Positions 28,000 through 41,400 are shown, counted from the first letter of the stretch. The stretch: DNA of 64,000 nt from Leptoclinus maculatus (GCA_032191485.1 JAVDOI010000016.1:9012259-9076258), one strand, 5' to 3'. A program made the numbers and translations. Notes: generated from the sequence alone by a model not told the origin.

Positions 28000-29005
28000 A
28001 TCTGTCATGGGGTCCCAGCTCTTGTTTCACTGAGTGTGAAACACAATCAACATCAGGAAGGAAAGGCAATTTCAGGCTTCAGCAACGTCAACACTTGTCT
28101 GTATTTCAGTGTCATTTAGGGTGGATGGAGAAGTCAGACGTATAGTGTGACTGCAGGTGAGTCTCATTTCTGCTGACTTACACCATTTCACCTACTGCCA
28201 TCATTTCCTCCTGTCATTTTTTTATTATTGGAGGCACATGTTGCCAGCGCTGTCCATGAGTCAGTACACTGTCAAATTATTTCACTGAAATACACTTTGC
28301 TGCTGCCATATATCCAGCATCAACGCTGATTGTGGCTGTAAGGCAGGCTGACCTAATGGAGCCTTCTTCTGCCAATGTGCATTAAGTGTTTATTGATTTA
28401 ATATTTTTTCATATTTATTGTTCGACTTTTCTATCTTAAAAACAAAAAAAATACCTGTTAATGTTTCTGAAACAATGACTAAAATTGACTAAAATTTCGA
28501 AAACAGGAATTCAGACTTTGGAGATTCAGATAGATGGTTTTCAAAGTAAAATGCAGGGCTATAAGATGAGTGGTGATTACATTTCAAAATGAATTAAAGC
28601 TGCGAGCAGCGATGAACAGGCCCTCGCATCCTCCGCGCGCCGGGGTTGCCGGCGGGACTCCGGCCTGCGCGTCCGAGAACGTGCGCGACCGTCGGACGGC
28701 GTGTCTGCGAGTGAGACGTTTTTGATTCCGCGTGGACCGCCTGATGCTGGAAATGATGCTTTGCAAATAGTCCGATGCTTCCTGTATCCGCTGCCTGGTG
28801 CTACAGAACACGTGCATTATGTAGCTCTGTATCAAATGTAAACCACGTTATGTAAAAGTTGCGTTAATCGGATGGTGTTTGTCACAAAATGCAGATTTCC
28901 TTTCGCCAGCAGGTGGCACTGTGAGTACTAGTGAGAATTAGCTTGTAGACATCCTCGGGCCGTGAGTGTCATCAAGCGTGTGAAGTTTGGGACCGTTTGG
29001 AACAA

Positions 29006-29027
29006 GTCCAGCTGAGTTACATCAGCT
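29006..29027. repeat. Left copy of 22-bp flanking repeat
   Basis: This 22-bp segment starting gtccagctgagtta is repeated exactly at 29830-29851, immediately after the minisatellite. Positions 29001-29015 are the reverse complement of 29846-29860. Confidence 0.9.
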
Positions 29028-29074
29028 TTTTTCACGGGAAATCACTTAAAGCCAGGAGACATCTCACAGAGGTT

Positions 29075-29829
29075 ACACGGGCACACGCACACACACGCGA
29101 AAAGGGGACGCGGGCACACGCACACACACGCAAAAAGGGGACGCGGGCTCAAGCACACACATCCAAAGAGGGGACGCGGGCTCAAGCACACACACGCAAA
29201 GAGGGGACGCGGGCGCAAGCACACACACGCAAAGAGGGGACGCGGGCTCAAGCACACACACGCAAAGAGGGGACGCGGGCGCAAGCACACACACGCAAAG
29301 AGGGGACGCGGGCTCAAGCACACACACGCAAAGAGGGGACGTGGCGCAAGCACACACACGCAAAGAGGGGACGCGGGCTCAAGCACACACACGCAAAGAG
29401 GGGACGCGGGCTCAAGCACACACACGCAAAGAGGGGACGCGGGCTCAAGCACACACACGCAAAGAGGGGACGCGGGCGCAAGCACACACACGCAAAGAGG
29501 GGACGCGGGCTCAAGCACACACACGCAAAGCGGGGACGCGGGCGCAAGCACACACACGCAAAGAGGGGACGCGGGCTCAAGCACACACACGCAAAGAGGG
29601 GACGCGGGCGCAAGCACACACACGCAAAGAGGGGACGCGGGCTCAAGCACACACACGCAAAGAGGGGACGCGGGCTCAAGCACACACACGCAAAGAGGGG
29701 ACGCGGGCGCAAGCACACACACGCAAAGAGGGGACGCGGGCTCAAGCACACACACGCAAAGAGGGGACGCGGGCGCAAGCACACACACGCAAAGAGGGGA
29801 CGCGGGCTCAAGCACACACACGCAAAGAG
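29075..29829. repeat. 33-bp minisatellite, about 23 units
   Basis: The unit ggacgcgggctcaagcacac...gcaaagagg is 33 bp. Two main variants differ at one position: ctcaagc and cgcaagc. They tend to alternate, which suggests 66-bp dimers. The first two units are a cacacgc variant, and one unit near 29341 has lost a base. Because 33 is a multiple of three and the unit lacks stops in several frames, long open frames appear on both strands. They have no start context, family match or codon bias and I reject them as genes. Confidence 0.95.
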
Positions 29830-29860
29830 GTCCAGCTGAGTTACATCAGCTGGACTTGTT
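29830..29860. repeat. Hairpin-forming right flank of the minisatellite
   Basis: gtccagctga (29830-29839) and tcagctggac (29846-29855) are a perfect 10-bp inverted repeat around a 6-base loop. The first 22 bp also duplicate 29006-29027. Confidence 0.9.
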
Positions 29861-30389
29861 CAGAGGCAATTTAAAACGACCAAAGACAAAAATCACATAC
29901 AATATTTGACACATGTACAAAGTTTCATGAATTTTTTAGCATCCTAAGCCACTAAATCATCAGCTTCCTTTTTCATGGCGAACGATGCGTCGCCACGGCA
30001 ACAACGTTCAACGAAAACTCACAATATTCAAAGATGCATTCTTTTTCAGACTCTAAGTTCAGCCAGATCTGACAAGTCTGCAAAATTTGGTGAGTTTTTT
30101 TTGTACATGGCAAGTCCCCCCCAAATGCGCCCAAATGGGAAAACCGACGTTGTCGGTTGCTCGGGCCCTAAATATTCAGTTGCTGCTAAAATAATGAATG
30201 TAATGACAACTGAGCGAACTCAATCTGCTGATGAAAACCAATATGGTAAAAAAACTCCAGAACCAGAAGTGGACCTTGAGTTGAGATGGTTTTGTAAAAA
30301 AAGACTGTAAAACCTGTGACAGACTGCTGTTACATCACATATAGACACCAGAATACAGGCAGTAGGGCACAGATAACATGGAGATATTG

Positions 30390-30391
<2 letters not shown>

Positions 30392-30474
<83 letters not shown>

Positions 30475-30479
30475 GTGTG
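30392..30479. repeat. (TG)n microsatellite
   Basis: About 44 units with a single C interruption at 30470. Confidence 0.95.
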
Positions 30480-32689
30480 GGTAAGAGAGAGACCATGAGT
30501 GTGTGAGATGGTGCATAAATGTGTGTAACTGAATGTGAAGGCTTAGGATAGGGCGATGATAGGGGTAGAGTTAGTTTTAGGGTTGGGTTTATAGTTAGGA
30601 TGTGTGTGTGTGTGTGTGTGTGTTTAACTGAGTTAGGGGATGCAGCTCCAATCCTAGATTAAAGCTCATCTCTCTCTGTGTTTATCTCCCAATGGACTAT
30701 CTGTGAGGCAACAGAGGGGTTTGACCCAGTTGGACACAAACACACACACAGATGCACAGTAGCATACCACAAGCACAAAATGATACACAGGCAAAAGCAC
30801 ACAGAACTGCACTATAAAATAATGAGGGTATTACTACCTTGGTGATTGATTAGTAGAAACAACCGTACCAGGTGTCCAGTCAGCAGGGAGCAATTAATGA
30901 CTTTCTTTGTGTGTGTGTGTGTTTGTGAATTCACTTGTTACCTTCACTTCACACTTAGTGATGTATGTTCCTGCAAGCCCTGCATTGCAGCAGTTGCGTC
31001 TGTCTCACCCCCCTCCTTCATCATCATCATCATCATCAATACCTGGTCCAATAACCGATGATGCAGTTAGTGAACTGGCTAATGGGAACAAGAGTAATAC
31101 TTTGTTAGCTCCATCTATTTTTATGAGGAAGCTAAACGTTATCAACTTAAATCACCAGGATCTGTGAGGAGGCCTCGTGTTAACCATTAGAGGACGGATT
31201 GAGGAGAACTATGCAAACAAGTAGAGCAGCATATGTGCTAAAAGAAAAAGCCAGGATGTTCCTTCAAAAGTCCAATTTCTGAGATGTTGTTGCGCTTGTT
31301 ACTGCAGGTTGTGCTTTTTTTTTTTAGCTAAAAGGGAAGGTCAGACAGTCTCCGGGGTTGATATTAGTTCAGCTCTGGAGCACCGGAGAGCCCTTTTCTT
31401 CTCCTTCCTTCCTGATCACGGCTGATAGGAGTTTTAACGGTGTCGCAGTTTAGTGTTTGTTATGAGCCAAGGGGTCGACCCAGCGGCCTCGGTAACTACA
31501 TACGTATGTTCTTTTCACTCTCCCAGTCCTACCCTCTCTCTCTTTGAGTGAAATATGAAGTACTGTGAAGATGAACTGATGTAGTCGTCCAGAGAGACCT
31601 ATTGGAGCCTTCAAGTCCCGAGCAAACAGAGTGAAATAGTTGTGGGGTTCAGTGGAGGTCATGGGAGGAGCACGACAAGCATGTTTTCAGTAAATTCTTC
31701 TCCATTACACTGGAGGGTTTTTTTTTTTTTCGGTTCGAGTGGCTGAATTCCAACAACGATTGAATAATCCCTAAATTATTGAATGACTGGTGTTATTGAG
31801 GTTGCTCTACCTCAAATCATCTCCAGATTTCCTCCCTTTTGAATGGCGAAGAGAAATAACCGAGAGCAGAAGACTGAAACCTCCCCTCATTTCTTTCCAA
31901 TCCTTGTTTCTGCATCCAGACCCCCAAATGTTAATCTCTTATGTAATAATGGTCCCCACACACACACACACACGCGCACACATGCTTTGAATTATTTCAT
32001 ATTTTTGTATAGCCTTTTGCTATTAAATAGAGCAGCCCTGACTGACCCTGGGCTGTAGAATAATAACAGCAGCCGTGCTGTCTCCAACTCCTCTGGGAGA
32101 AGATCCTGGCATTTGCTTTCTGATGGTGAAACACGGGCAGTTTAGAGCACACTGTGGGCATACAATCAAAGAGACTCAGAGAGAGATGCAGAGGGGGTCA
32201 GGGGGAAGACAATGGATGGAGACTCTAAAAACAGATGCCGGCCCTGTCTCCCCTCATTAGTGCAGTGTACCCTCCTTGCTCTCCTCCTCTGGCCTTTTTG
32301 CTTCCTCTCACATGTACCTCTTACCTCCTGACATAAAATCTTGCGGTCCTTCCTCACCTCTCTGATGCCACTTGTTTTGCTCAAAAACATCCTAAAACTC
32401 GTATCCAGCAGTCCTGCTTTGAACCCTGATAAACCCTGATGTGCAAGAAAATAATGTAAAGTCATCAGCTTTTCTGAGCTCTCGATTGCATGTCACAGTC
32501 TTCAAGTTGAGTTCAAGGATGTTCTTTGGTGTTGGATCCTAGATCTTGCCTGTTTTATTGTCCCATGAATAAGCCATGTAACTAATAAAGGCTTTCCTGT
32601 TGCTGCTAACGTCAGGGCCTGAAGTTAGCTTCTCTTTTAGCCTTGCTAGTGGCTAGTCCCTCTATGATGGCAACATCAATCCACCACTT

Positions 32690-32850
32690 TGGTCCAGACT
32701 GAAATATTTCAACAGCTATCAGACGGATTGTCATTCAATTTTGTCCAGACATTCATGGTACCCAGAGGATGAATCCTCAGATCCCCAGACTTTTCCTTTA
32801 ACACCACCTCAAAGTTTTCAGTTAGATCTCTCAAAATCTGCTAGATGGGC
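32690..32850 (+). repeat. Dispersed repeat fragment
   Basis: The phrases ggtccagactgaaatattt, cagacattcatggtaccc and gaggatgaatcctcag match the family also seen at 9755-10380 and 56560-56740. The borders are approximate. Confidence 0.55.
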
Positions 32851-33021
32851 ATTTGAAGATCTCCCCCCTTTTTTCTATAATAGAAGGAGCGTAATTATAT
32901 ACGGTACATGGGTGTGGAAAACTTGTGCCAGGTCAAAGGTCAGGGTATTTAGATTTCTTGCTCAGTAGAGGGGCTTGAGCCTGACTCCTCCATCTGAAGA
33001 CTGTCTCCTTGCCCTGTCATT

Positions 33022-33023
<2 letters not shown>

Positions 33024-33057
<34 letters not shown>
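33024..33057. repeat. (AC)n microsatellite
   Basis: About 17 units. A TG tract lies 160 bp downstream at 33217-33240 in inverted sense. Confidence 0.95.
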
Positions 33058-33064
<7 letters not shown>

Positions 33065-36000
33065 ACGCCCTCTGCACATCCTTTTACTGTGACAAACAAA
33101 GAAGCCATGCATGACTCATACTGTGTTCCTCGGAGCTCAAGGACCCTGCAACGACAACATTTATGACTCCAGCTCAGACATACTGTAGCATTAGCACGAA
33201 AGGCACTATAAATGAATGTGTGTGTGTGTGTGCGTGTGTGTTCACGCACATCTGCTGAGTGTCTGGAGACGGTCACGCTGTTTGTATCACCTCAGCCAAC
33301 CCAAACATTTCCGCAGCTGCTATTTTAATATAAAGGCCCTTCATTCTGTTTCCCACACAACAGTGCCTCTGTCTGCAGGTGCACTTGATTTAAGACAAAG
33401 TTTTGTTGTGATGTTAATTTCCTGTATGTGGTGTGAATGAGCATGATGACACACACTGAGCACAAACTCCTTTCCAGGGTGTCTTTGTGTCTTGACCCTC
33501 ACACACGTGTCTGTGTGAAAAGGTGTGGAGGTGATTTAAGAGTTGTGCCGTCCTGCAGCCGTGTCCTTGACATCTTTTGATATTAGAAACATGCTGGTAG
33601 CTAGATCTCGCCATCGTGGCAGGAAGCAATAAGTCACCCACCATCAACATGTCACTGTCCAACCTTCAACATGTCCAATATTGTGAACACAGACACACAT
33701 CCTGTGACTGTGTTTGCGATCACGAAAAAAACATAAAAGCTGCACTGTGCAGTCAAAAATAACATATGTGCAGCATGAAAGCATATCTTATGGATTTATA
33801 ATGGGAGTGAGGAGAACAAAATGAGTTAAAGGTCTGAAGACAGAACACATGGTCATGAGTCAGACATTTTAAAGGTCAGTAAACTCTGATTCCACCAAGG
33901 TCACTGAGGCATAACATGTTATTATTTCATGCAGAGCTGATGGCAATGAACAGAAAGTTATTACAAGGGTTGCAGAATTCAAAATTACAAGTGCTCTGCT
34001 GAGTGTTACATCATTTTAGTTTTTTTTCTCCAGTGCTCTCATTCATCATTTCTCAAAACGTGCAGTAATCTCATCATTAACCTGCAGGGATGGGCAGTTT
34101 TCCTGCAGCCAGATTTACACAAAATGACAGCGTGCTGCCTGCAGCCTTCATCTGACTAAAATAACCATCTGCACTGAGTTCTCTGGGACACGTGCAGCAT
34201 AATTCACTGCCACTTACTACTAACTACAAACACAGACACATGATCTAATCTGGGTCAGTATGCTTACTATGAGATAAAACGATTTCACTACAGCTATTTT
34301 TTTGTATGAGTATGAGCTGCAATTTATTATTTCTATAGTTGCTCCAGTCATCCATGAAAAAAAGAAAATGACAAGGAAGACGTGACCCAAGTGCATAAAT
34401 AAGACCAAATATTTATATGTTTTACAAAAAAATAATGCAAGTGAGAACATTTGACTGTATGTGGGTGCAGGATTTCTCTTGTGTGTGAGTGCACAACTGT
34501 GCTTATAAGTACTGTTGTGTGTTTGAACAGGGTGTAAGATTATAATTATACTCAACCTACCGTTTTATGTCGCATAAAGAAATTAAACCCTCAAACCTTA
34601 AAAGCACTTATCCTGCTGCTCATATTCTGCACGTCCAAATATGTCTGTGGCAGTTCATTTCTAAATGCTATGACATTTACTCACTGTTTTTTTTCCCATA
34701 TCAATAATGTAGGATTATAATTGCTCTCCTTTGAAGTGGCTGTTTAAAATAATCCAGGGAGGATTGCTCTCGGCATCCCATTTTCAGCTCAGCGAGGAAA
34801 ATGAGCCGCTGCAAAAAAAAAAAAAAAGAAGAAAATCCTGAATCTGGAGGTTGAGGCTGAGAAGCGGTTTCAGCTACTGGAGGTAGCGAGTTTTAATCTG
34901 ACACAAGGAGGTGCAGCAGAGGGATGACTTTTGACGGAGCATTAGTGAAAATCAAAACACTTATTTTAATGATCTTGGTTCTCCCTTCATGATTTTTGAA
35001 CGTCGATGCCAATGTGGAGAGAAATCCTTGTGTGTCGAATGTAACTGACATCTCTGACAACAAAACCTCATATTCATGCTTTTAGACTGCCATTTGTTTC
35101 TGCAATCAGAACACATTGTACCGTAGCTACACTTTAAATGTCAACATTAGGTCAAGTCATTTATGTTTAGCCAACCAAAAAAAATGCACCACCAAACTAT
35201 AAAGAAGGAATGCCGAGCACATCACTATGAATCACTATACAAAAATAATTGAATTGAATTGAATCACTAATGGCTTTGTATGGGACTGGACTTCTTTGAC
35301 ATGGAAATACCTCTTTAATAGTCACTGTAATCGGGATACATTGTAATTTACAAGCTCTGCTTGCAGAAGCATTTTTTTAAAACAATAATTCAGATCCCTT
35401 TTGAGCTTTGTCTCAGTACATATACGGGTGTTTTTCTTTAGAGACAGACTGGAAAGATGCAAGAAAGTATGCAAGTATGCAAGAAAGAAAATTCTTGCAT
35501 ACATTCATACATTTATAGTATAGAAGACAGATTACATAACCCTTTCCTGAAAAGCACAGCATGTTCTCATTGGAGCTTGATGAGGAGAAAAAGTCTTATT
35601 TTCATATTCTCACAGCAGTGTCATGAGTTTATATTGTCATTCCTAAAGCATGTTATGGTAAGTATTTATATTTTAGTGAGTATTAATGATGTCTTGCCTG
35701 TATGCAGGAGTTTGGTCAGAGTTTAGCTACAGTAGGCCTACAGTGGAGCAGGGGATGGATGAGCATATGGGACGGTAATTAAAATGTATGAACGTGCATC
35801 AGGATGGGGAATAAAAGGAGGATCAAAGTGGTGGCTGGCGACTGAATAAATTATCAATGTGGTTATTTTGGTTGCACAGACAGGCTGCTAATGAGCATGT
35901 GTAGAACAGCGGTATTAAATAATCATCTTCAGTGCGTGGTGTGAGTGAGTTTGTGCCGCCACGGCCCCGACTGCAGCAGCAGCAGCAAAGTATTTCATAG

Positions 36001-37299
36001 AATTAGACAGAAAGTGAGACACTGAGCTGTCATTTAGCTTTACAAGCAAAGAGACGAGAAGCTCTGAACAGACAACAGTATCAGAACAGAGATGAAGCTG
36101 TTTTCTGCCCCAGTTCCTCTGCTTCCCAGCCACACTGATTCTGATTATAGACAAAGAATCCGACGCCAGATGAGCTTGCAGGCTCAGACCAGAGCTGGAA
36201 TTTGAGGGAATAAAGTGTTTCATGCTACACTGCACTCTCCTGATTTGACCATTATGGAAATATGGAAATAACACACAGCGCAGCTCTGGGATTGGGAACC
36301 TCTAATTGGGTGCTTGACAGAGATGTTAGAGTACTTGAAGCATTTTTAAAGGGCCAAAACAAAGATAATGGCATTATTCAAAATCCCACGTTGTTGTTTT
36401 GTTTGGCAGATTCATCCTGGATGCACTTTGAGCTTCATTGTTTATTGAGCTGCTGAAATTCATCTACTTGGCAAACAAGGCATAAACAATTCATGAGCCG
36501 TTAAACATCAAGTTTGGATGAGTAAAGGGTGCTTTATGTGGAAACAAAAGAAAACAAAAATGCAATAATGCACCAGAGGAATGATTACAAGTTCTTGTAA
36601 ATAATTTTAGAAGCATCGTTAGAAGCACTTTGTTATTTCTGAATCATGCTGAGGCTGAGGGTCCACTCTGGTCAGGTATCTGGCGGTGGATGAAGACCCT
36701 GAGGGGACAGAGCATGTGTGAGTCATATGATCCAGGCTTTCGGCCTTCACACAGACAGACCAAAGCGGATTGGAAACAAAGGCTTGCAATGTATTATTTC
36801 TGCTGAGGCATGAGCGTGAGGAATTCTCCATTAATCTGTTTCATCTTGTTTTATGGAGCTGCTACACCAAGCGCTGTGTGAGATGTGTTAGTAGACTTGT
36901 TTCTCAGAGTCCACCCACCAGGAGCCCCGTGCCTGTTTCTCACGGTATCAGAGCTGCTGCGGAGGCATGTGAGTGTGTGCTTGACTAACACAGCATGTGC
37001 AACTACAGTGGAGCATATATACTGTATATCGATATACTATAGCATCTTACCATGCAGTGGTTCTAATCCAAGTTTGAAATATTTTTATGTTTTATTTTTA
37101 GGAGGAGGAATGAGTCCTAAAACCCAAAGTCAGTGTTTATTCAGTTAGCTGCCTGAAATAAGATCTGTGGTTAACACAAGCTTAAGAGATTTTAATATTT
37201 TAATATTTTGATCCACGATATAAAATACATCAGTCTTGTGAATTCTGAAGCTTATAAGTGTTGCTCACAAGTGGTTAAATGAGACACAGCCTCGTTGTG

Positions 37300-38070
37300 T
37301 ACTCACTCTCATGCAACCGGGGAGTAGTTTGTTTATAACCTTAACGTTAGCTTTTTATTTCTGGCGATTCAGGCTTGGTGTTCATTTGTGAATATTATCT
37401 TACAAACATTTAAGTATCATCAACGTGTGTTGCCACAGAACTTATTTTCTGCAATAATCCAAAATCCAATGGAGAAATCCTGTTGTTTTTTTGTCGAGGG
37501 AACCAGTGCGATGCTACCTTTTGAGTTAGCCTTCAAAAATACGTCATCCCTGCAGCACTCTATTTGTCTTTACAAGTCTGCAGAGTCTACAGCCATGTTA
37601 GCGTCTCTTTGAGGCTGTAGACTAGTGCACAGCGGTGCTTTGATCTAAATGCTAACATAAGCATGCAAACATGCTCACAGTGACAATGTTGATGTTGATG
37701 TTCAGCAGGTCTAATGTTTATCACTTTCACCATCTTAGTTTAGTGTGTTAGCATGCTAACATTTGGTAATTAGCATTCAACACAAATTACAGCTGAGGCT
37801 GGTTATGGAGGTATTTGGTCAAAGACAAATTAGAATTTTGGCCTGATGATGACGACAATAGAGGTAAAGTTAAAGGATTATCAGTGTTATTAGAATTCAT
37901 CCTCTGGAGAACCTGATAATAGCATATTTACTGTGATATTTAACCATGAATGTGAACATGCTGATGAAGCTATAGACTAAAGTCAGCAGATCACCAAAGT
38001 TATTAGAGTTCATCCTCTGTGGACCATACGGACAAAATTTCATAGCAATCCACCCAAAAGTTGTTCAGAT
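37300..38070. repeat. Composite of teleost dispersed repeat fragments
   Basis: Phrases such as tagcatgctaacattt, aaatgctaacataagcatgc and ttcatcctctgtggac (also ttcatcctctggag) are those of the widespread repeat also found in sema4g intron 6. The part before 37620 (ccaatggagaaatcctg, aaccagtgcgatgctac) resembles another recurrent teleost segment. The assignment is from memory. Confidence 0.5.
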
Positions 38071-40074
38071 ATTTCAATCTGCACCGAAGAGGTTGAGCGA
38101 CTTACCAACAGACATTGCCATCCATGGAACCACACCGCCAACACTTGTTAAAAACACACATTTTAAGCAAAAATATGAGAAACAATTGGATGAGCAGGAC
38201 ATCTTCCTCTCAGTGATTATGAAATAAACAGTCTTGTCTTGTACGAACGTCACAGGCTGCCGAGGGCAAGAACTGCATTTAGAATACACACTTGAGCACA
38301 CAGAGATCAACTCAAGCGCACACACACACAAACACACACAGCTGCAATAACACACAAACACATTCTTTGCAAATTTGGTCAGAAGACAATAAACTAACTG
38401 GGCTTTTGTGATGTTGGAAAAATAAGTGATGCTCTACCCACAAACACGAAGCCCAGAAAATGTTTAACTTTAATCTTCTGCAGTTTAGTAAAAAAAAGAT
38501 CTCAGCCTCCCGGGCCTAACGAAGTAGACTCCAAAGGGAACCCACTGGGGAAAAGGAGAGGCTGCAGCACATTTGCACGTTTCAATACAGCTGGAAATCA
38601 TATTAGCGTTGTGGGCTGCCGAAGCCTGAAGTTGAAATGAACCATGGAGGCGATTTAAAGGAGAAAGGGATTGAGAAAAGAAGGGCTGATGGTGAATTGG
38701 GAGGGCGGAGGCTGAATGTGGCAGAGAAGGAAGAGATGAAGAAGGGAGGTTTTTGGACGGAGTGGGATTAGGAGAAGAAAAGTAGCAGAGGTGCTTGACA
38801 CTCTGGAGGGAGAGACGAGCAGGAGGAGAAACGGGGCAGAGTAGAGGTGGGGGTTACGTACTTGGCATTGGTGCAAGATATAAATTGGCATATTTTACGC
38901 AGAGGAAGGGAGGTCAGTTGGAGTTCAGCAGTGACAGGCCTCCTGAATATCCTCCTCCTCAGGCAGGAGAGCCGGCTGCACATCAGAGGGAATAAGGTGT
39001 TGCTGTGGAGGCTGCAGTGTAAGATAAAGCTGCGCTTTGTTTGAAAACTATACAAACTAGATGTTTCTACCTTCATGTTTGAGCTGCATATAACAGTTGT
39101 ATATAATAGTGTAGACGACTGATTACATCACATACTGTATGTGGTATAAATGTGATGCTGCACTGCAGATGCATCCACCTTAATGAGCTCTATAATGCCG
39201 AGACATAAAAGGAGCAAAAGAAATCAGTGGGAATCACGGCACTCTCTTAGAATACTTGTCATTTTCTCAGTGGGGCATTTTATGCCTTCACAAGTGAGTC
39301 AACAATAGAGAGATGACAGGAAATCAGGGGGGAAAGAGAAGACAACACTGGGACATTGAAATGAATGGTGCATGGGCCAATGTTCTTAATACATATAGAG
39401 GGATTTAAATTGTTCTTGTTTTAAGAAAAACAACAAATCTTAAAACAAGTGAAAACATGTCCAAATGAATAAAAAACAGATTAATTGAACACATTGCAGA
39501 GTTGGTATGAAACTGTTGGTCAGAGAGACCAAAGACAAGATGCAACTTGTTAAGATGAAACCATTTTTCTCCATGAAAACTTCTGTGTAAATCTATCATG
39601 AATGGCCAGTCTATCACACCTGCTCGGATAACTCTGTATGGTTTAACATTACTGCGGCAGCTGCTCATTTTAACTGACAGGGATTTTTGCACTTTAAGAT
39701 CTTGTGGAAATCAAATCCACACATCCCTCGAACAAATTAGGTAATTCAGCCTTTCATACAGCTCCTCTTTCATGGCTGAATCAGGCAGGTGGCAGTCTAT
39801 TGTGGTTAGAAGAGAAGACCCCATATTGTGTTTCCGGCTTGTTAGAGTGGACAGGAGGCAGTGGGCGGGAATCTCTCAACCTGAGAGTTCAAAGCCATTA
39901 AGGAGCTCACCTGTAACCAGCTGGCTCCCCTGATCTGGATGTTAAAAAAGTAAATTAGCCTCATCATAGAAATATTGTGGATGATTTATTTTTCATGTCA
40001 ATGCTATCTCTTGCTTCGTATGGGCTACACATCCGTCACAAATCACCAGAGTTGCATGTGTTTAAGTACTTTTC

Positions 40075-40539
40075 TGTCACGATTAGGCTTTGCCTCCTGT
40101 GTCTTTTTGTAGCTCCTCACTCTACCTGTCTGCACTCCCTTCACCTGTCTCTGGTTAGTAATCAAGCACTCCCTCATTCAGCGCACCTGTCTTCCACTCT
40201 CACCTCATCAAGCTCACTACTCTCACCTGCTCACCTGTTTCAGTCACTATTTAAACCCCTGCCTCACACACACTCACTGCCAGATCATTGCTTCTTGTTA
40301 CCCCATGTGCGTCATGCCTTCCTGCCCGGTTTTCCCGTCCTGTTCCCGGTTTTCCCGTCCTGTTCCCGGTTTTCCCGTCTGCCTGCCCGTTCCTGCCGGA
40401 TTATCCCCTTCGTCTCCTGTCTTGTCCGTGGATCCCCTGTTATGTCCTGTGAGTTTCCTGTGTTGTTTGTTTAATAAATATTCGTTTGCACACTACTCTG
40501 CCTGGTCTGCACTTGAGTCCTTCACCATGCCCCGTGACA
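40075..40539. mobile_element. Non-autonomous element with inverted ends and target-site duplication
   Basis: It begins tgtcacg and ends cgtgaca, so the termini are inverted. It is flanked on both sides by cttttc (40069-40074 and 40540-40545), extendable to 7 bp if the end is set one base inward. Inside are pyrimidine-rich text and about two and a half copies of a 20-bp unit with cccggttttcccgtcctg near 40326-40380. No transposase frame exists, so it would be mobilised in trans. Confidence 0.65.
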
Positions 40540-40660
40540 CTTTTCAGTACTTTGACTCAAGCCTTTTTTAGCAGTATTTGAGGCAGAGAGTCCCCCAAAT
40601 GCAGCCCATGTAAATGACTGTTTCATAATATGCATACTATGATTCCACAACCATCTAAGA

Positions 40661-40908
40661 CAGTGGGTCCCACCCAGGGGTCCGGACCCCCAAAGGGATC
40701 CCAAGATAAATCTCAGAAAGTCACATGATTAATAAAAGTATAACAAAGAAAAATATGTATTTCTGTTACACCAAATTAGTTTGATATTTTTTTTAATCTT
40801 TGGTGAAATCGTTCTTAATTTATGTGCACAGTAAGGTCATATTTGACAAAAGGTCTCAGGTAGATATTTGTTTTATTGGGTCACAAGTGAAAAGGTTAGG
40901 AACCACTG
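40661..40908. mobile_element. hAT-type MITE with CAGTGG termini
   Basis: The left end cagtgggtcccaccc and the reverse complement of the right end cagtggttcctaacc are degenerate inverted repeats of the CAGTGGTTC type known from hAT/Charlie elements. It is about 250 bp with no coding capacity. No clear 8-bp target duplication remains. Confidence 0.6.
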
Positions 40909-40910
40909 GT

Positions 40911-41400
40911 CATTACATTACATTACAGTCATTTAGCAGACTCTTTTATCCAAAGCTTACAGTAAGTGTATTCAACATAGGAATTCAAGAGAACTACTAG
41001 TCACCAGAAGTCATAAGTACATCACCTTTTCCAAACAAGCATCTAAGAGCATAAACCAGAGCAAATGTCCAGTGCAGAAACAAACGAATACAATAAGTGC
41101 AACAAACTAATACGAATACAATAAGTGCTAAGTGGAAGTCTCAGGGTAGTTTTCAGCCTGCGCCGAAAGATGGGCAGCGATTCCGCTGTTCTGACGTCAG
41201 TGGGGAGTTCATTCCACCACTGTGGGGCCAGGACAGCCGTGACCGGGTCGAACGGCCGCAGGGACCTCTGAGCGACGGGGCGACCAATCGCCCCGAGGCA
41301 GCAGAGCGAAGTGGTCAGGCGGGGGTGTAGGGCTTGACCAGGGCATGGAGATAGGAAGGAGCTGTTCCTTTCACTGCCCTGTAGCCCTGGTCAAAGACAT
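40911..41400 (+). repeat. Teleost dispersed repeat (cattacattacagtcatttagc type)
   Basis: It starts with tandem cattacatta and gtcatttagcagactctttt, then has cagcctgcgccgaaagatgg and gttcattccaccactgtggg, and ends near ctgttcctttcactgccctg. I recognise this as one of the most frequent dispersed repeats in percomorph fish. It follows the MITE at 40661-40908 directly. Confidence 0.7.

Larger units (their letters stand above)
27150..28592. other. Gene-free stretch with dispersed repeat and CA tract
   Basis: It contains a repeat copy at 27322-27600 and an AT/AC tract at 27961-27995. The remainder is AT-rich and shows no coding signal. Confidence 0.55.
28593..30171 (+). mobile_element. Dispersed repeat interrupted by a minisatellite
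   Basis: The left part begins attaaagctgcgagcagcga, a phrase I recognise as the start of a very common teleost dispersed repeat, followed by agcaggtggcactgtgag and gtgtgaagtttgg. The right part contains ggcgaacgatgcgtcgccac and agccagatctgacaag and ends cggttgctcgggcccta. The two halves are separated by the 33-bp array at 29075-29829. The class (non-autonomous element) is inferred; I see no open frame for a transposase. Confidence 0.6.
30172..40068. other. Gene-free stretch of about 10 kb
   Basis: No coding exon is recognisable on either strand. It holds TG/CA tracts (30392-30479, 30600-30623, 33024-33057, 33217-33240) and dispersed repeat fragments at about 32690-32850 and 37300-38070. Open frames here are short and without sequence character. 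Confidence 0.55.

Noticed and set aside
29075..29829. Array resembling a CRISPR array (regular 33-bp repeats)
   Set aside because: There are no unique spacers. Units are directly adjacent and nearly identical, which is a minisatellite, in an animal genome.
35915..36274. 119-codon open frame on the - strand
   Set aside because: It contains an alanine run from a short GCA repeat, with no motif, splice context or coding bias.
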